Positions 26,638 through 34,706 of a stretch of DNA of 57,360 bases are shown here, one piece after another; the first letter of the stretch is position 1; each line of letters begins with the position of its first letter. The stretch lies in NCBI GenBank assembly GCA_002551355.1, contig NTHE01000052.1, forward strand, positions 1 to 57,360, written 5' to 3'. A program made the translations under genes and the position numbers. Under the pieces are notes generated by a model. The model saw nothing but the letters and a program-made list of their open reading frames with translations. It did not search any database and had not been told where the DNA came from. This DNA is from Streptomyces sp. man185. GTDB lineage: Bacteria > Actinomycetota > Actinomycetes > Streptomycetales > Streptomycetaceae.

Positions 26638-27362
26638 TGAACGACAGCACTGCCGCAGGACCGGCCGCGACCGGCGACGACGCCGCGCCGCCGGTTCCCG
26701 AGGAGATCAGGGAGGCCGCCCGGCTCGCTCCCGATCACTGGCTCGGCATGGTCGACCCGGCATGGGCGGGCGAGGGTGATCCGCCGGAATGGGCCGTGGT
26801 GGGCCGGTGGCGGTCCGGTCTGGACGGCGACATCGAGGAGTGGCAGCCGAACGAGGCGTACCAGCCTTCGCCCCAGGCGCTCGGCTGGCCCGCCCCCACC
26901 GACCCGGTGGACGAGGCGGTGCAGCTCTCCGCCACGGGGTACGGTCCGGGGGAGGCGGTCCCCAGGGCGCTGGCCACGGCGGAGGTCGCCGTCCTGCTCG
27001 CGCCCGGCGGCGTACCGCTGTCGGCGGTCTCACCCGACGGGACCGCGGTGGTACCGGTCTTCTCCTCACCCGTTCATCTGCACGCGGCCGGCCGCTTCGG
27101 CTACGAACTCGCGCCGGTCACCGAGGTGATGGAACGTCTGCCGGAGGGCCACCTGCTCTACGTCAACCCCTCCGGGCCGGTCGGTATGACCGTCGAGACC
27201 GACGCCCTGCGCCGGGCGGTCGACGAGGGCGCCGGGACGACGCCGGAAGAACCGCGGCGCTCCACCGAGGCCGGGGCCGACGACCCGGAGTCCTCGGCCA
27301 CCGAGGCGGACGGGCCGGAGTCCTCTTCCGGTCGCGGAGCCTCCGCGCGCTCCGAGAGCTGA
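26638..27362 (+). CDS. SseB-like type VII secretion-associated protein, paralogue 1
   Basis: This 241-residue protein has the fold known in Streptomyces as type VII secretion system-associated protein (SseB N-terminal-like). Recognisable blocks are APDHWLGMVDPAW, WAVVGRWRS, YQPSPQALGWP, VQLSATGYG, VPVFSSP and LPEGHLLYVNPSGPVGM. The C-terminal 50 residues are Ser/Glu/Asp-rich and disordered. No signal peptide or membrane segment is present, so it is cytosolic. I chose ATG 26638, preceded by a GAGG element at useful spacing; an in-frame GTG at 26613 would overlap the giant gene by 8 bp. It starts 17 bp after the giant gene's stop, so the two are surely cotranscribed. A role as chaperone, targeting factor or immunity partner for the giant protein is inference. 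Confidence 0.82.
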
Positions 27363-27406
27363 CCGTCCCCGTACAACGCACGAAGCGAACCGATGGAGTT
27401 GCCCCG

Positions 27407-28234
27407 ATGACGAGCCCTTCCGGTGCACCGGACCGCGAGCCCGACGGCCCCGCCGACGCGCAGACGGCCGACGGGCCCGCTGCTTCCGGACCGCGCCCTT
27501 CCGGTGTCCAGGGCGGCCCGTCCGCCGTGCTGCGGGGCCAACCGGGGTTCCGGGAGCCGCCCGAGGACTACGTGGAGGCCGCGAAGGCGGCCCCCGACCA
27601 CTGGCTGTCCGTGATCGACCGGCACTGGACCGGCGACGAGGACGAGCCCACGCCTCCCTGGGCGGTCCTGGGGCGCTGGCGCAGCGACACCGAGGGCGAC
27701 ATCGTGGAGTGGGAGGAGAACGCCGAGTACCGCCCGTCGCCCGACGCACACGGCTGGGCCCCGCCGGTCAGCCCCGTGGACGCCGCCGTGCAACTGGTCG
27801 CCACCGGGTACGCCTCGGAGGATCTGTTCGCCCTGATGGTCGCCGACGCCGAAGTCGCCGTGTGCCTCGACGAGGTGGGCGGCCTGGCGGTCACCGACGC
27901 GCAGGACGGCACCCAGGCCGTTCCCGTCTTCCCGCCCTCGCCGGAACTGGACCAGAACAGGCTGCCGCCGCACGAGACGATGCTGGTTCCCGACCTCCTG
28001 GACCGGCTGCCCGAGGGGAAGGAAGTGCTGGTCCTCAGCTCGTCCGCTCCGGTGGGGCAACTCGTCACGGCGAGCGCCCTGCTGGCGGCCCGGGCCGAGC
28101 TGGAGGAGTTCGCCCGCCTGGAGGAGTCCGACGCCTGGCCCCCCGGCCCCGGGGCGGGCGAAGGCCCCGGAGCGACTCCCCGGCCTCCCGGAGCGGCCGA
28201 GGAACGGCCCGAGTTCTTCCGGGGGGAGGGCTGA
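27407..28234 (+). CDS. SseB-like type VII secretion-associated protein, paralogue 2
   Basis: 275 residues. After a Pro/Gly/Ala-rich head of about 45 residues it shows the same blocks as its neighbours: APDHWLSVIDRHW, WAVLGRWRS, YRPSPDAHGW, VQLVATGYA, VPVFPPSP and LPEGKEVLVLSSSAPVGQL. It is the most divergent of the three: the LYVNP-GP-GM block of the others is replaced and one internal cysteine is present (EVAVCLDE). The C-terminus is Pro/Glu-rich. ATG 27407 follows a GGAG at 9-nt spacing and lies 44 bp after paralogue 1. A cytosolic role alongside the giant effector is inferred from position and family name; no activity is known to me. Confidence 0.8.
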   Translation: MTSPSGAPDREPDGPADAQTADGPAASGPRPSGVQGGPSAVLRGQPGFREPPEDYVEAAKAAPDHWLSVIDRHWTGDEDEPTPPWAVLGRWRSDTEGDIVEWEENAEYRPSPDAHGWAPPVSPVDAAVQLVATGYASEDLFALMVADAEVAVCLDEVGGLAVTDAQDGTQAVPVFPPSPELDQNRLPPHETMLVPDLLDRLPEGKEVLVLSSSAPVGQLVTASALLAARAELEEFARLEESDAWPPGPGAGEGPGATPRPPGAAEERPEFFRGEG

Positions 28235-28506
28235 GCCCGCGGGCCCCCGGCCGGCCGTGTCGGCGGTGGCAGGGCAGGGCCGGGCGGCGGGGAGGGCACG
28301 GCCGGGCGGCGGGGAGGGCAGGACGGTACAGATCCGACTCCTCTAACTCCGCTTTGTGCAGGTACGGTTCATCCGTGAGCGGAACCCTCGCGTGGCCGGT
28401 GATTCCGCTTGCCGCCCGCTCACCGGCCCTCTGCTCCACGGCCGAGGGGTCCGGCCCGGCGGTCCGCACCGTCGGACTGTCGACCGATGAGGGTGAGTTC
28501 GCAACC
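28235..28506 (+). other. Intergenic stretch between paralogues 2 and 3
   Basis: This gap of about 300 bp is the largest in the block. It begins with a G-rich tandem repeat (28278-28320) and ends just before a possible leader peptide. I see no clear terminator. The gap probably carries a second promoter for the downstream genes, but I cannot point to convincing -35/-10 boxes. Confidence 0.4.
28278..28320 (+). repeat. Two-copy 22-bp-period G-rich tandem repeat
   Basis: Two identical 21-bp copies at 28278-28298 and 28300-28320 are separated by one base. The unit is built of GGCCGGGCGGCGG plus GGAGGGCA. It is noncoding, and its G-runs could fold into non-B DNA. Confidence 0.8.
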
Positions 28507-28545
28507 ATGGCTCATGTCTTCTGTTCTTGGAGTGCCCGCCGGTGA
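28507..28545 (+). CDS. Possible 12-residue leader peptide
   Basis: ATG at 28507 encodes MAHVFCSWSARR and stops at a TGA that overlaps the GTG start of the next gene (GTGA). The GGAG that should serve that GTG lies inside the leader codons, so translation of the two would be coupled. A GGTGAG lies 9-10 nt upstream of the ATG. The same frame is open from a GTG at 28375 (56 residues), but I see no ribosome site there. Short, with no homology known to me. Confidence 0.3.
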   Translation: MAHVFCSWSARR

Positions 28546-29438
28546 GTGAGTACGTCGACAGCTCCGTCCCGGAGATACCTCCCGCGCCGGAACCCGAGCC
28601 CCTCCCCGCAGCCGAGGACGATCCGGCGATACCGGTGCCGGGATCCGCGGCGGCCGAAGCGTTTTTGACCGCCGGTGGGCCTGCGGACCCGGCCCCCGCC
28701 CCGGACGGGCCGGTGGCCCCGGCCGGTCCGCAGCCCGAGCCGCCCCCGGAGGTGGTCGAGGCGGCCCGGGAGCTGCCCGGCCGATGGCTGAGCGTCCCCG
28801 ACGCCGCGTGGTCGGGGCGGGGCGCGCCACCGGACTGGGCGGTTCCCGGCCGGTGGCGTACCGACGCCGCGGGGACGATCGTGGCGTGGGAGGACAACGC
28901 GGACTACCGCCCCTCCCCGGCGGCGCTCGGCTGGCCCAGGGCCACCGACCCGGTGGAGTCCGCCGTTCAGCGTGCCGTGACCGGTTACGGCCCGGCCGGC
29001 GAGGTCCTGCGTACCCTGGCCGCGTCGAAGGTCGCGGTGCTCATCGGCTCCGACGGCGAGCCGACGGCCCTCCGGTCGGCCCAGGGCGACCCCGTGGTGC
29101 CCGTCTTCACCAGCCCGGCCCACCTCCGCGCCCTCGGATCGCTCGCCGCCCGGCTGGTCCCGGTGGCCGACGTGGTCGCGGGGCTGCCCGAGGGGCACTC
29201 CCTCTACGTCAATCCGACCGGACCGGCCGGCATGATCATGGAGACCGAGGCGTTGGCCGAGGAGATCGCCGCCCAGCAGCGCGGCGAGGCCCGGCCGTTG
29301 GACACGGACGGCCCGGAGGGGCCGAGCGCGCCGCGCATCCTGGCGGTCCACGTGACCGACGCCGACCGGCTCGCCGCCGAGGCGCCCGGCCGGACGGAAA
29401 CGGCCGCGTCCCCGGCCGGAACGGAGGCTCGGGCATGA
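28542..29438 (+). CDS. SseB-like type VII secretion-associated protein, paralogue 3
   Basis: 298 residues. A Pro/Glu/Ala-rich head of about 65 residues precedes the SseB-like core: WLSVPDAAW, WAVPGRWRT, YRPSPAALGWP, VQRAVTGYG, VPVFTSP and LPEGHSLYVNPTGPAGM. The core is clearly closer to paralogue 1 than to paralogue 2. I chose GTG 28542 because a GGAG sits 9 nt upstream; an in-frame TTG at 28527 is the alternative. The stop overlaps the next gene's ATG as ATGA, so translation is coupled to the 1,242-residue ART-ended protein. Cytosolic; the function is inferred only from the family and the neighbourhood. Confidence 0.8.
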   Translation: MSEYVDSSVPEIPPAPEPEPLPAAEDDPAIPVPGSAAAEAFLTAGGPADPAPAPDGPVAPAGPQPEPPPEVVEAARELPGRWLSVPDAAWSGRGAPPDWAVPGRWRTDAAGTIVAWEDNADYRPSPAALGWPRATDPVESAVQRAVTGYGPAGEVLRTLAASKVAVLIGSDGEPTALRSAQGDPVVPVFTSPAHLRALGSLAARLVPVADVVAGLPEGHSLYVNPTGPAGMIMETEALAEEIAAQQRGEARPLDTDGPEGPSAPRILAVHVTDADRLAAEAPGRTETAASPAGTEARA

Positions 29439-32400
29439 AGGGCAGAAGAGTCTTCGCACGCCGACGCGGCACCGGACCCTCCACCGGTGCCGGGCGCGAC
29501 CGCGCCGCTGCCGCGCCGACCACCTCCACCGAACCGAACGGTGGAGCCGAGGAGGGGTTCCTGGTCGAGGACCACGACGGCTTGCTGCTGCTGCGGACCT
29601 TCTCCGACGACACCCTCACCCCGGCCGACATCGCCGACCTGGCCCGCACCATGCGTGCGGACGAGGACACCGTGACCGTCATCGCCGGCGCCGAGGGTGC
29701 GGGCTCCGCCGCCTTCTGGCCGAAGCTGAGCGAACTGCTCGACACGCTGGGCGAGTCGGGGGTCGACAGCGTACGGCTGGTCATGCCCGGAGCGGGGCAT
29801 GACGCCGAGGGCCGGCCCGCCACCGCGCGCCGCATCGCCGACGCCTGGCGGATGGAGGTCGAGGCGCCCGACGGGCCGCCGCTCGTCGTGCCGGGCGGCT
29901 CCCTCTTCATCCCGTCCGTCGAAGGTGCCGGACTGCGGTCCTCGGCGGGCACCTGGTGGCGGTTCGCGCCGGGGAAACGACCGGAACCGCTGGGCCCGCG
30001 CAGCCCGCAGCCGTCCTGGCAGTCCGCGCTGAACGGCCTGCCGTCGGCCCTGGCGGGCGGCTGCGTCGTCGAGCAGATACCCGCCGGGGTGCTGGTCCGT
30101 CCGTCCGGAGCCGCGCCGGCCCGGCCCGGCGACCTCTACCACGCCGTACCGGTCGACCCCCGGCGCCTGACCGTGGTGGTCGGCGTGCCCTTCGGCGAGG
30201 ACATCTCTGCCGAGGAGGTCGCCGAGGTGCTCGAAGCCCTGCCGGACGACGTCCAGGTCGACGTGCGGCTCGTGCCCGGCGGGCGGCGCGATCTGCTGCC
30301 GCTGGCCCAGTCGGTCTCCGACCGGCTGGACATCGAGGTGGAGGTCATGACCGGGCTGCCGCTCGTCGCGGCCGCCGGCCTGATGGGCACCTACTCAGTG
30401 CGGTCGGTGCTGGCGACGCCGGAAGGCACCCCGGCGTGGATCCCGTTCGTGGACGCGGTCCGGTGCGCCCCGCCGGACGCGGAGGGCCGCGCCCGGCCGC
30501 CCCGGCTGCTGCGCTGGAGCCCTCCGCTGCCGGGACCGGCGCGTCCGGAGGAGGGCGTGGTCGGTCTGACCGATGACTGGCAGCTCACGGTGACCCGGGC
30601 CGGCATGTGGGTGGGGCCGCGCGGCGGCCCGGCGCTGTCCCCCACCGCCCGCCGGGTGGACCCGAGTGGTCCGGTGATCGAGCTGGGCATGCCGGGTGAA
30701 CTCCTCGACGCCTCGTTGTGGCCGGTCCTGTCGAACGTGCTGGAATCCCTGGCGCCGGACCTGCGCGGCCGCACGGTTCTCCATGTGCACGGTGTGGCCC
30801 GCGACGGCGGACGCGAACTGCGGCGGCTGGCGGCCCAGTACGGACTGCGTACCCTGCGCCACGCCGCCCCGGCCCCGGTCCGGGCCAGGCCGACGGCCCC
30901 GGGCCGTCCCGCCGTGGCCGGTGCGGTCGCTCCGGCCGGAGCCACCGCACTGGCATCGTTGTCACCGCCGCCTCATGTACGGGGCACCGAGCGCCCGGCT
31001 TCGTCCGGACCGGCGGAACACCCCGGCCAGGGCCCGCGGACCCAGTCCGGACAGCCCGCGGTGCCGCACCAGCCGGGACGGACCTCCGGGTCCTCCCCGG
31101 CCCCGCCCGCGAAGATCGGGGGCAGAGCGGCGCGCACGGACCGTGCACGGCAGCTCAGAGAGGCGATGGCTGCCGGTGGGGAGACGGGCGCGAGGGCGCG
31201 GGCGAGCGCCGCGACGGGGGCGGGCACATCCGGTACGCCGGCCGCCTCCGCCCCATCGGGTACGCCGGGCAGACCCGGCGCGTCCGGTGCGCGCTCGGCA
31301 CCTGGTACACCTGAGACGCCGAGCACCCCGGGTACTTCGGGAACCTCGGCCACCTCGGGCGCGCCGGGCACCTCGGCCACCCCGGCAACCTCGGGCGGCT
31401 CGGCCACCCCGGCCACCCCGGCCACCCCGGGCATGTCCGGCGCGTCCGGCAGGAGCGCGGCGCGCGGGGAGCGAGAGCGACGGGCGGACACGTTCGACTG
31501 GTCGGACGACCGCGTTCCGACGGGGTTCGCCGGACGGGCCCGCACGTCGGGAACGACCGCCGGCCCGGCGCTCGGCACCGATGCCGCTCCGACGCCCCAG
31601 GCCCCGGAGCGGAACACCGGCCCGGCCGGGCGCCCGGAAGCGCGGGAGCCGGAGGTGGAGGCTCCGGAGGCGCAGGGCCCGGAGGCGGAGGCCCCCGCCG
31701 CCGGTCGGGACGAAGACCCCGTACGGCCCCCCGGCCCCGAAGAAGCCGGCCGCGCGGGAGCGGCGGCCGAGACCGGAAGCGACGACAACGGGGGAGCAGC
31801 TGAGACCTCCGGCCCGGACGAACGCGCCGAGGCGGGCGTGGCCACCGACGTGACGACCGGGAACGCCGCCACGACCGAAGGCGCCGTGGCGGCCGACGGC
31901 TCCGAACCGGAAGGCGGGCAGGGCCGGTCCGGTGCTGAGCGGAAGGACCCCGCACCTGGGGTGCCCGAAGGGCCCGACGGCGACGAGAGCCCCGACGCGG
32001 ACGCCGGAGCCCCGGGAATCTCCGCGGTTCCGGACGGTCCGGCAGCCGCCCCCACCCCGAAACCGTCCACCGGACCGGACTCCACCGAGGTCGCCCCGGC
32101 CGCTCTCCGCCCCGAAGGCCCGGACGTACGCGATCCGGAGCCCGCGCCCGCCCCGCCGGGACCGGCGCACCGGGTAGTGGCCGAATCCTCCGACCCCGTG
32201 CCCGCGACGGCGCCGCTCACCTCGACCGCCTCGTCGGATTCCGGTGCCGCCCGGCTTCCGGACGTACCGCCCGTACCGGATGCACCGGATTCCCGAGGCG
32301 TTCCCGATCCCGAGGCCCCTGACACGGCCGACACCGGCCACGTGACCGAGGCCGAGGACGGAGAGGGGAACGGGGACGAGGGCGCGGAGGTCGTCCAGGC

Positions 32401-33163
32401 TCCGCTTCCCCCGGTCCTGCTGGACCCCGGTCACCGCAGCTCCGAGGCCGAGCGGACCGCCTTCCGTGCGCTCGCGGGCGACATGTGGGACCGGCACGGC
32501 GCGGCCGTCGCACGGGCGCTCGCCCGGATGCCCGCGCTGCGCGGAAAGGAACAGGAGGCGGCCCGCGCCGATCTCATCGCGCTGCGGATGTACCTGCACC
32601 TTCCGGAAGGACCGTTCAGCCACGGCGCGTTGACCTGGAGTCTGCGCGACCGCGAGCTGGACCTGCTGCCGTACGGCGCCTGTGTGGCCTCGGCACTGAA
32701 CCGGATGCCGTCCTACCGGGGCGCGGTGCTGCGCGGCACCACCGCCTCCGGAGGCGGTGGCCATCCCGGACCGCCGCGTCCCGGGACGCTGCTGCGCGAC
32801 GCGGCTCTGCTGAGCACCGTGCGGCTGGACGCCGGCACCGTACCGCCGCCGGGTGACACCTATGTCATCTGGTCGGTGGCCGGCCGCCGCGTGCGGCAGT
32901 TCTCCGAGCAGCGCGGGCCGGAGGAGGTCGTGTTCGCCCCCGGGACGCTCTTCCGGGTGCTGGCCGTCCGCCGCGCGCAGCCCGGCGTACAGATCCATCT
33001 GCGTGAACTGACCGGACCTGCCGGGGCGGTCGCGCCCGATCCCGAGGGGGATCGGGCCGTGCTCGCCCGGCTGGAGGCCGTCGCGTCCGGACCCGAAGCG
33101 ACGCCCAAGGGCACCGGCCACTGGCCGGAGCGCTGCGCGGGCGCCGTGGGGGCCGGACCGTGA
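29435..33163 (+). CDS. Large T7SS-locus protein with C-terminal ART-like domain
   Basis: 1,242 residues with no signal peptide or membrane helix. Residues 40 to about 480 form alpha/beta sequence I cannot assign (blocks such as GVPFGEDISAEEVAEVLEALPDDVQV and a WVGP-GG motif). From about 480 to 985 it is low-complexity Ala/Pro/Thr/Ser/Glu linker. The last 230 residues look like an ADP-ribosyltransferase fold: a helix with LPYGACVASALNRMPSYRG, a strand AVLRGT (R1100), a WS pair in YVIWSVAG (S1147) and a strand EEVVFAPGTLFRVL (E1164). The residue two before the catalytic-position Glu is Pro1162 where active enzymes carry Glu or Gln, so activity is uncertain. The ATG overlaps the preceding stop (ATGA). 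It may be a second effector or a structural partner of the giant. Confidence 0.65.
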   Translation: MKGRRVFARRRGTGPSTGAGRDRAAAAPTTSTEPNGGAEEGFLVEDHDGLLLLRTFSDDTLTPADIADLARTMRADEDTVTVIAGAEGAGSAAFWPKLSELLDTLGESGVDSVRLVMPGAGHDAEGRPATARRIADAWRMEVEAPDGPPLVVPGGSLFIPSVEGAGLRSSAGTWWRFAPGKRPEPLGPRSPQPSWQSALNGLPSALAGGCVVEQIPAGVLVRPSGAAPARPGDLYHAVPVDPRRLTVVVGVPFGEDISAEEVAEVLEALPDDVQVDVRLVPGGRRDLLPLAQSVSDRLDIEVEVMTGLPLVAAAGLMGTYSVRSVLATPEGTPAWIPFVDAVRCAPPDAEGRARPPRLLRWSPPLPGPARPEEGVVGLTDDWQLTVTRAGMWVGPRGGPALSPTARRVDPSGPVIELGMPGELLDASLWPVLSNVLESLAPDLRGRTVLHVHGVARDGGRELRRLAAQYGLRTLRHAAPAPVRARPTAPGRPAVAGAVAPAGATALASLSPPPHVRGTERPASSGPAEHPGQGPRTQSGQPAVPHQPGRTSGSSPAPPAKIGGRAARTDRARQLREAMAAGGETGARARASAATGAGTSGTPAASAPSGTPGRPGASGARSAPGTPETPSTPGTSGTSATSGAPGTSATPATSGGSATPATPATPGMSGASGRSAARGERERRADTFDWSDDRVPTGFAGRARTSGTTAGPALGTDAAPTPQAPERNTGPAGRPEAREPEVEAPEAQGPEAEAPAAGRDEDPVRPPGPEEAGRAGAAAETGSDDNGGAAETSGPDERAEAGVATDVTTGNAATTEGAVAADGSEPEGGQGRSGAERKDPAPGVPEGPDGDESPDADAGAPGISAVPDGPAAAPTPKPSTGPDSTEVAPAALRPEGPDVRDPEPAPAPPGPAHRVVAESSDPVPATAPLTSTASSDSGAARLPDVPPVPDAPDSRGVPDPEAPDTADTGHVTEAEDGEGNGDEGAEVVQAPLPPVLLDPGHRSSEAERTAFRALAGDMWDRHGAAVARALARMPALRGKEQEAARADLIALRMYLHLPEGPFSHGALTWSLRDRELDLLPYGACVASALNRMPSYRGAVLRGTTASGGGGHPGPPRPGTLLRDAALLSTVRLDAGTVPPPGDTYVIWSVAGRRVRQFSEQRGPEEVVFAPGTLFRVLAVRRAQPGVQIHLRELTGPAGAVAPDPEGDRAVLARLEAVASGPEATPKGTGHWPERCAGAVGAGP
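31230..31450 (+). repeat. Low-complexity Gly/Thr/Ser/Ala/Pro coding repeat
   Basis: This tract of degenerate GTSGT/ATPAT-type triplets encodes part of the linker of the 1,242-residue protein. It is irregular and purely compositional. Replication slippage would readily change its length between strains. Confidence 0.7.
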
Positions 33164-33199
33164 CGCGACAACGAACCCCGAGAAGAGCGAGGACCTTAC

Positions 33200-34588
33200 G
33201 TGGCACGAGAGCATGATCCAACCTCCCGCATATCCACGCGGTCGGGCACGTCCACCGGCGAGGGCGGCACGGGGAACGGCCGAAACTCCGGCGGCTCATC
33301 GGTATCGGTCCGCCGATCGGTGACCATGCCCGGAACCCCCGGGGACCCCGGCAGCGCACTGGCGCCGGGCGGCGGCGAGCGGCCCGGCGGTACGGCCGCG
33401 CCCGCCTCCGGACCCGCTCCGGAGGCCGCCACCCGAGCGGAGAGCCCGGCATCCGGGACCCCCGCGAACACGAACGCCGCCACGGGCCCGGACGCCGTGA
33501 AGACCGGCGAGGCGACCGGGGCGCGCGCCAACGCGCCCCGGGGGGAAGCGGAGAGCACCGCCGAACCCGCCGCCGCCCCGGCCGCGGCACTGTCCGGCGC
33601 CGCTTCCGCGTCGGCGTCGTCGGCGTCCGTTCCCACCGCGGAGCTGGCGACCGTCAGCACCGACGGTCCGACTTCGGGCACCGCGGCGACCGCCACCGGA
33701 ACCGGTGGCGGCGGTGGCGCGAGCTCGCAGGAGGGCGACGAACCGCCCGGCAGCCGGCCCAAGAAGCCGATGCTCGCGGCGGCCGGCATCGTCGGCGCGC
33801 TCCTGATCGCGGTGCCCTTCCTCCTGGCAGGGCAGGACGACCGCGAGCCCGAGCGCACCCGGACCGAGAATGCGGCCGGCACGGTGCTGGACAGCGAACG
33901 CCCTCCGGTTCCGGAGACCTACACCAGCCAGTCGCCGGCCCCCTCCGCCACGCCGAGCAAGAAGAAGGAGGAGAAGAAGGAGAAGAAGCCGGTCGAGCCC
34001 GTGGTCCACCAGCAGATGGTCACGCCCTCGCCGACACCCTCTCCGGAGAAGTCCAAGGTCGCGAAGAAGCCCAAGGTCAAGGCCAAGGTGCTGACGCCTG
34101 CCGAAAAGCTCCGCCAGTGGGCCAACGGACGCTCCGGGGTCCAGAACACCGTGATCAAGAACGCGGATACCGGACAGTGCGTGGACGTCCCGGGCTGGGG
34201 CAAGGGCGAGGTCGACAGCCGTATCAACCAGGACCCCTGCACAACCTCGACCTCCGACAACCAGCTGTGGAACCTCGACATCGTGGACAAGGACGGCGGG
34301 CCCCAGAACGCGCCCCTCTTCCTGATCCGCAACAGCAAGGGCGGGCTGTGCCTGGACCTGGGCTACTACAAGGCGAGGTCGGCGGGAACGAAGGTCACTC
34401 AGTTCCACTGCAACGCGACCGGCGACAACCAGCTCTGGTGGCTCGACCCTCGCGGGGACGGGACCAACTGGATCCGTAACGCGGTCAGCAACGACCTGTG
34501 CCTGCGCCCGACCGGCGGCGCGAGCGCGAAGGACGACACCGCGCTCGAAATCGCCAACTGCGGCTTCGGCGATCGCTGGATCGTCTGA
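33200..34588 (+). CDS. Single-pass membrane protein with extracellular ricin B lectin trefoil
   Basis: 462 residues. A 190-residue cytosolic Ser/Gly/Ala/Thr-rich region is followed by one membrane helix (MLAAAGIVGALLIAVPFLLA, 191-210), then an extracellular Pro/Lys-rich stalk (Lys cluster 254-262). Last comes a ricin-type beta-trefoil (about 315-462) with QLW motifs at 355 and 411 and a degenerate third (DRW, 458). Six cysteines fall in three pairs exactly 20 apart (327/347, 384/404, 434/454), one per trefoil lobe, which would suit disulfides outside the cell. GTG 33200 has GAGG upstream and sits 36 bp after the previous gene. As last gene of the block it could hold glycan at the cell surface near the export site; that is inference. 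Confidence 0.8.
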   Translation: MAREHDPTSRISTRSGTSTGEGGTGNGRNSGGSSVSVRRSVTMPGTPGDPGSALAPGGGERPGGTAAPASGPAPEAATRAESPASGTPANTNAATGPDAVKTGEATGARANAPRGEAESTAEPAAAPAAALSGAASASASSASVPTAELATVSTDGPTSGTAATATGTGGGGGASSQEGDEPPGSRPKKPMLAAAGIVGALLIAVPFLLAGQDDREPERTRTENAAGTVLDSERPPVPETYTSQSPAPSATPSKKKEEKKEKKPVEPVVHQQMVTPSPTPSPEKSKVAKKPKVKAKVLTPAEKLRQWANGRSGVQNTVIKNADTGQCVDVPGWGKGEVDSRINQDPCTTSTSDNQLWNLDIVDKDGGPQNAPLFLIRNSKGGLCLDLGYYKARSAGTKVTQFHCNATGDNQLWWLDPRGDGTNWIRNAVSNDLCLRPTGGASAKDDTALEIANCGFGDRWIV

Positions 34589-34602
34589 GGATCCGCTCCG
34601 GC

Positions 34603-34664
34603 GGAGCGACGCCCCTGTTCCGACGGTGCAGCCCTACGCACCACGGGAACGGGGGCGTCGCTCC
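34603..34664. terminator. Strong two-tier bidirectional terminator
   Basis: Arms 34603-34621 and 34646-34664 pair over 19 bp with a single T-G wobble. The 24-nt loop itself contains a GGTGC...GCACC stem. It lies between the convergent ricin-domain gene and the serine hydrolase gene. There is no T-run, as usual in Streptomyces. Confidence 0.85.
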
Positions 34665-34706
34665 TTCGTCCGGAGGGTGATGGTGCGCCGCCGCCGCGCG
34701 GCCGGT

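Noticed and set aside
26789..27406. 5' extension of the second SseB-like gene
   Set aside because: The frame is open upstream but runs antiphase through paralogue 1; the ATG at 27407 has a ribosome site and matches the start of similar proteins.
31230..31450. Repeat tract considered as a CRISPR or minisatellite
   Set aside because: Irregular triplet-level coding repeats (Gly/Thr/Ser/Ala/Pro linker) with no spacer/repeat structure.
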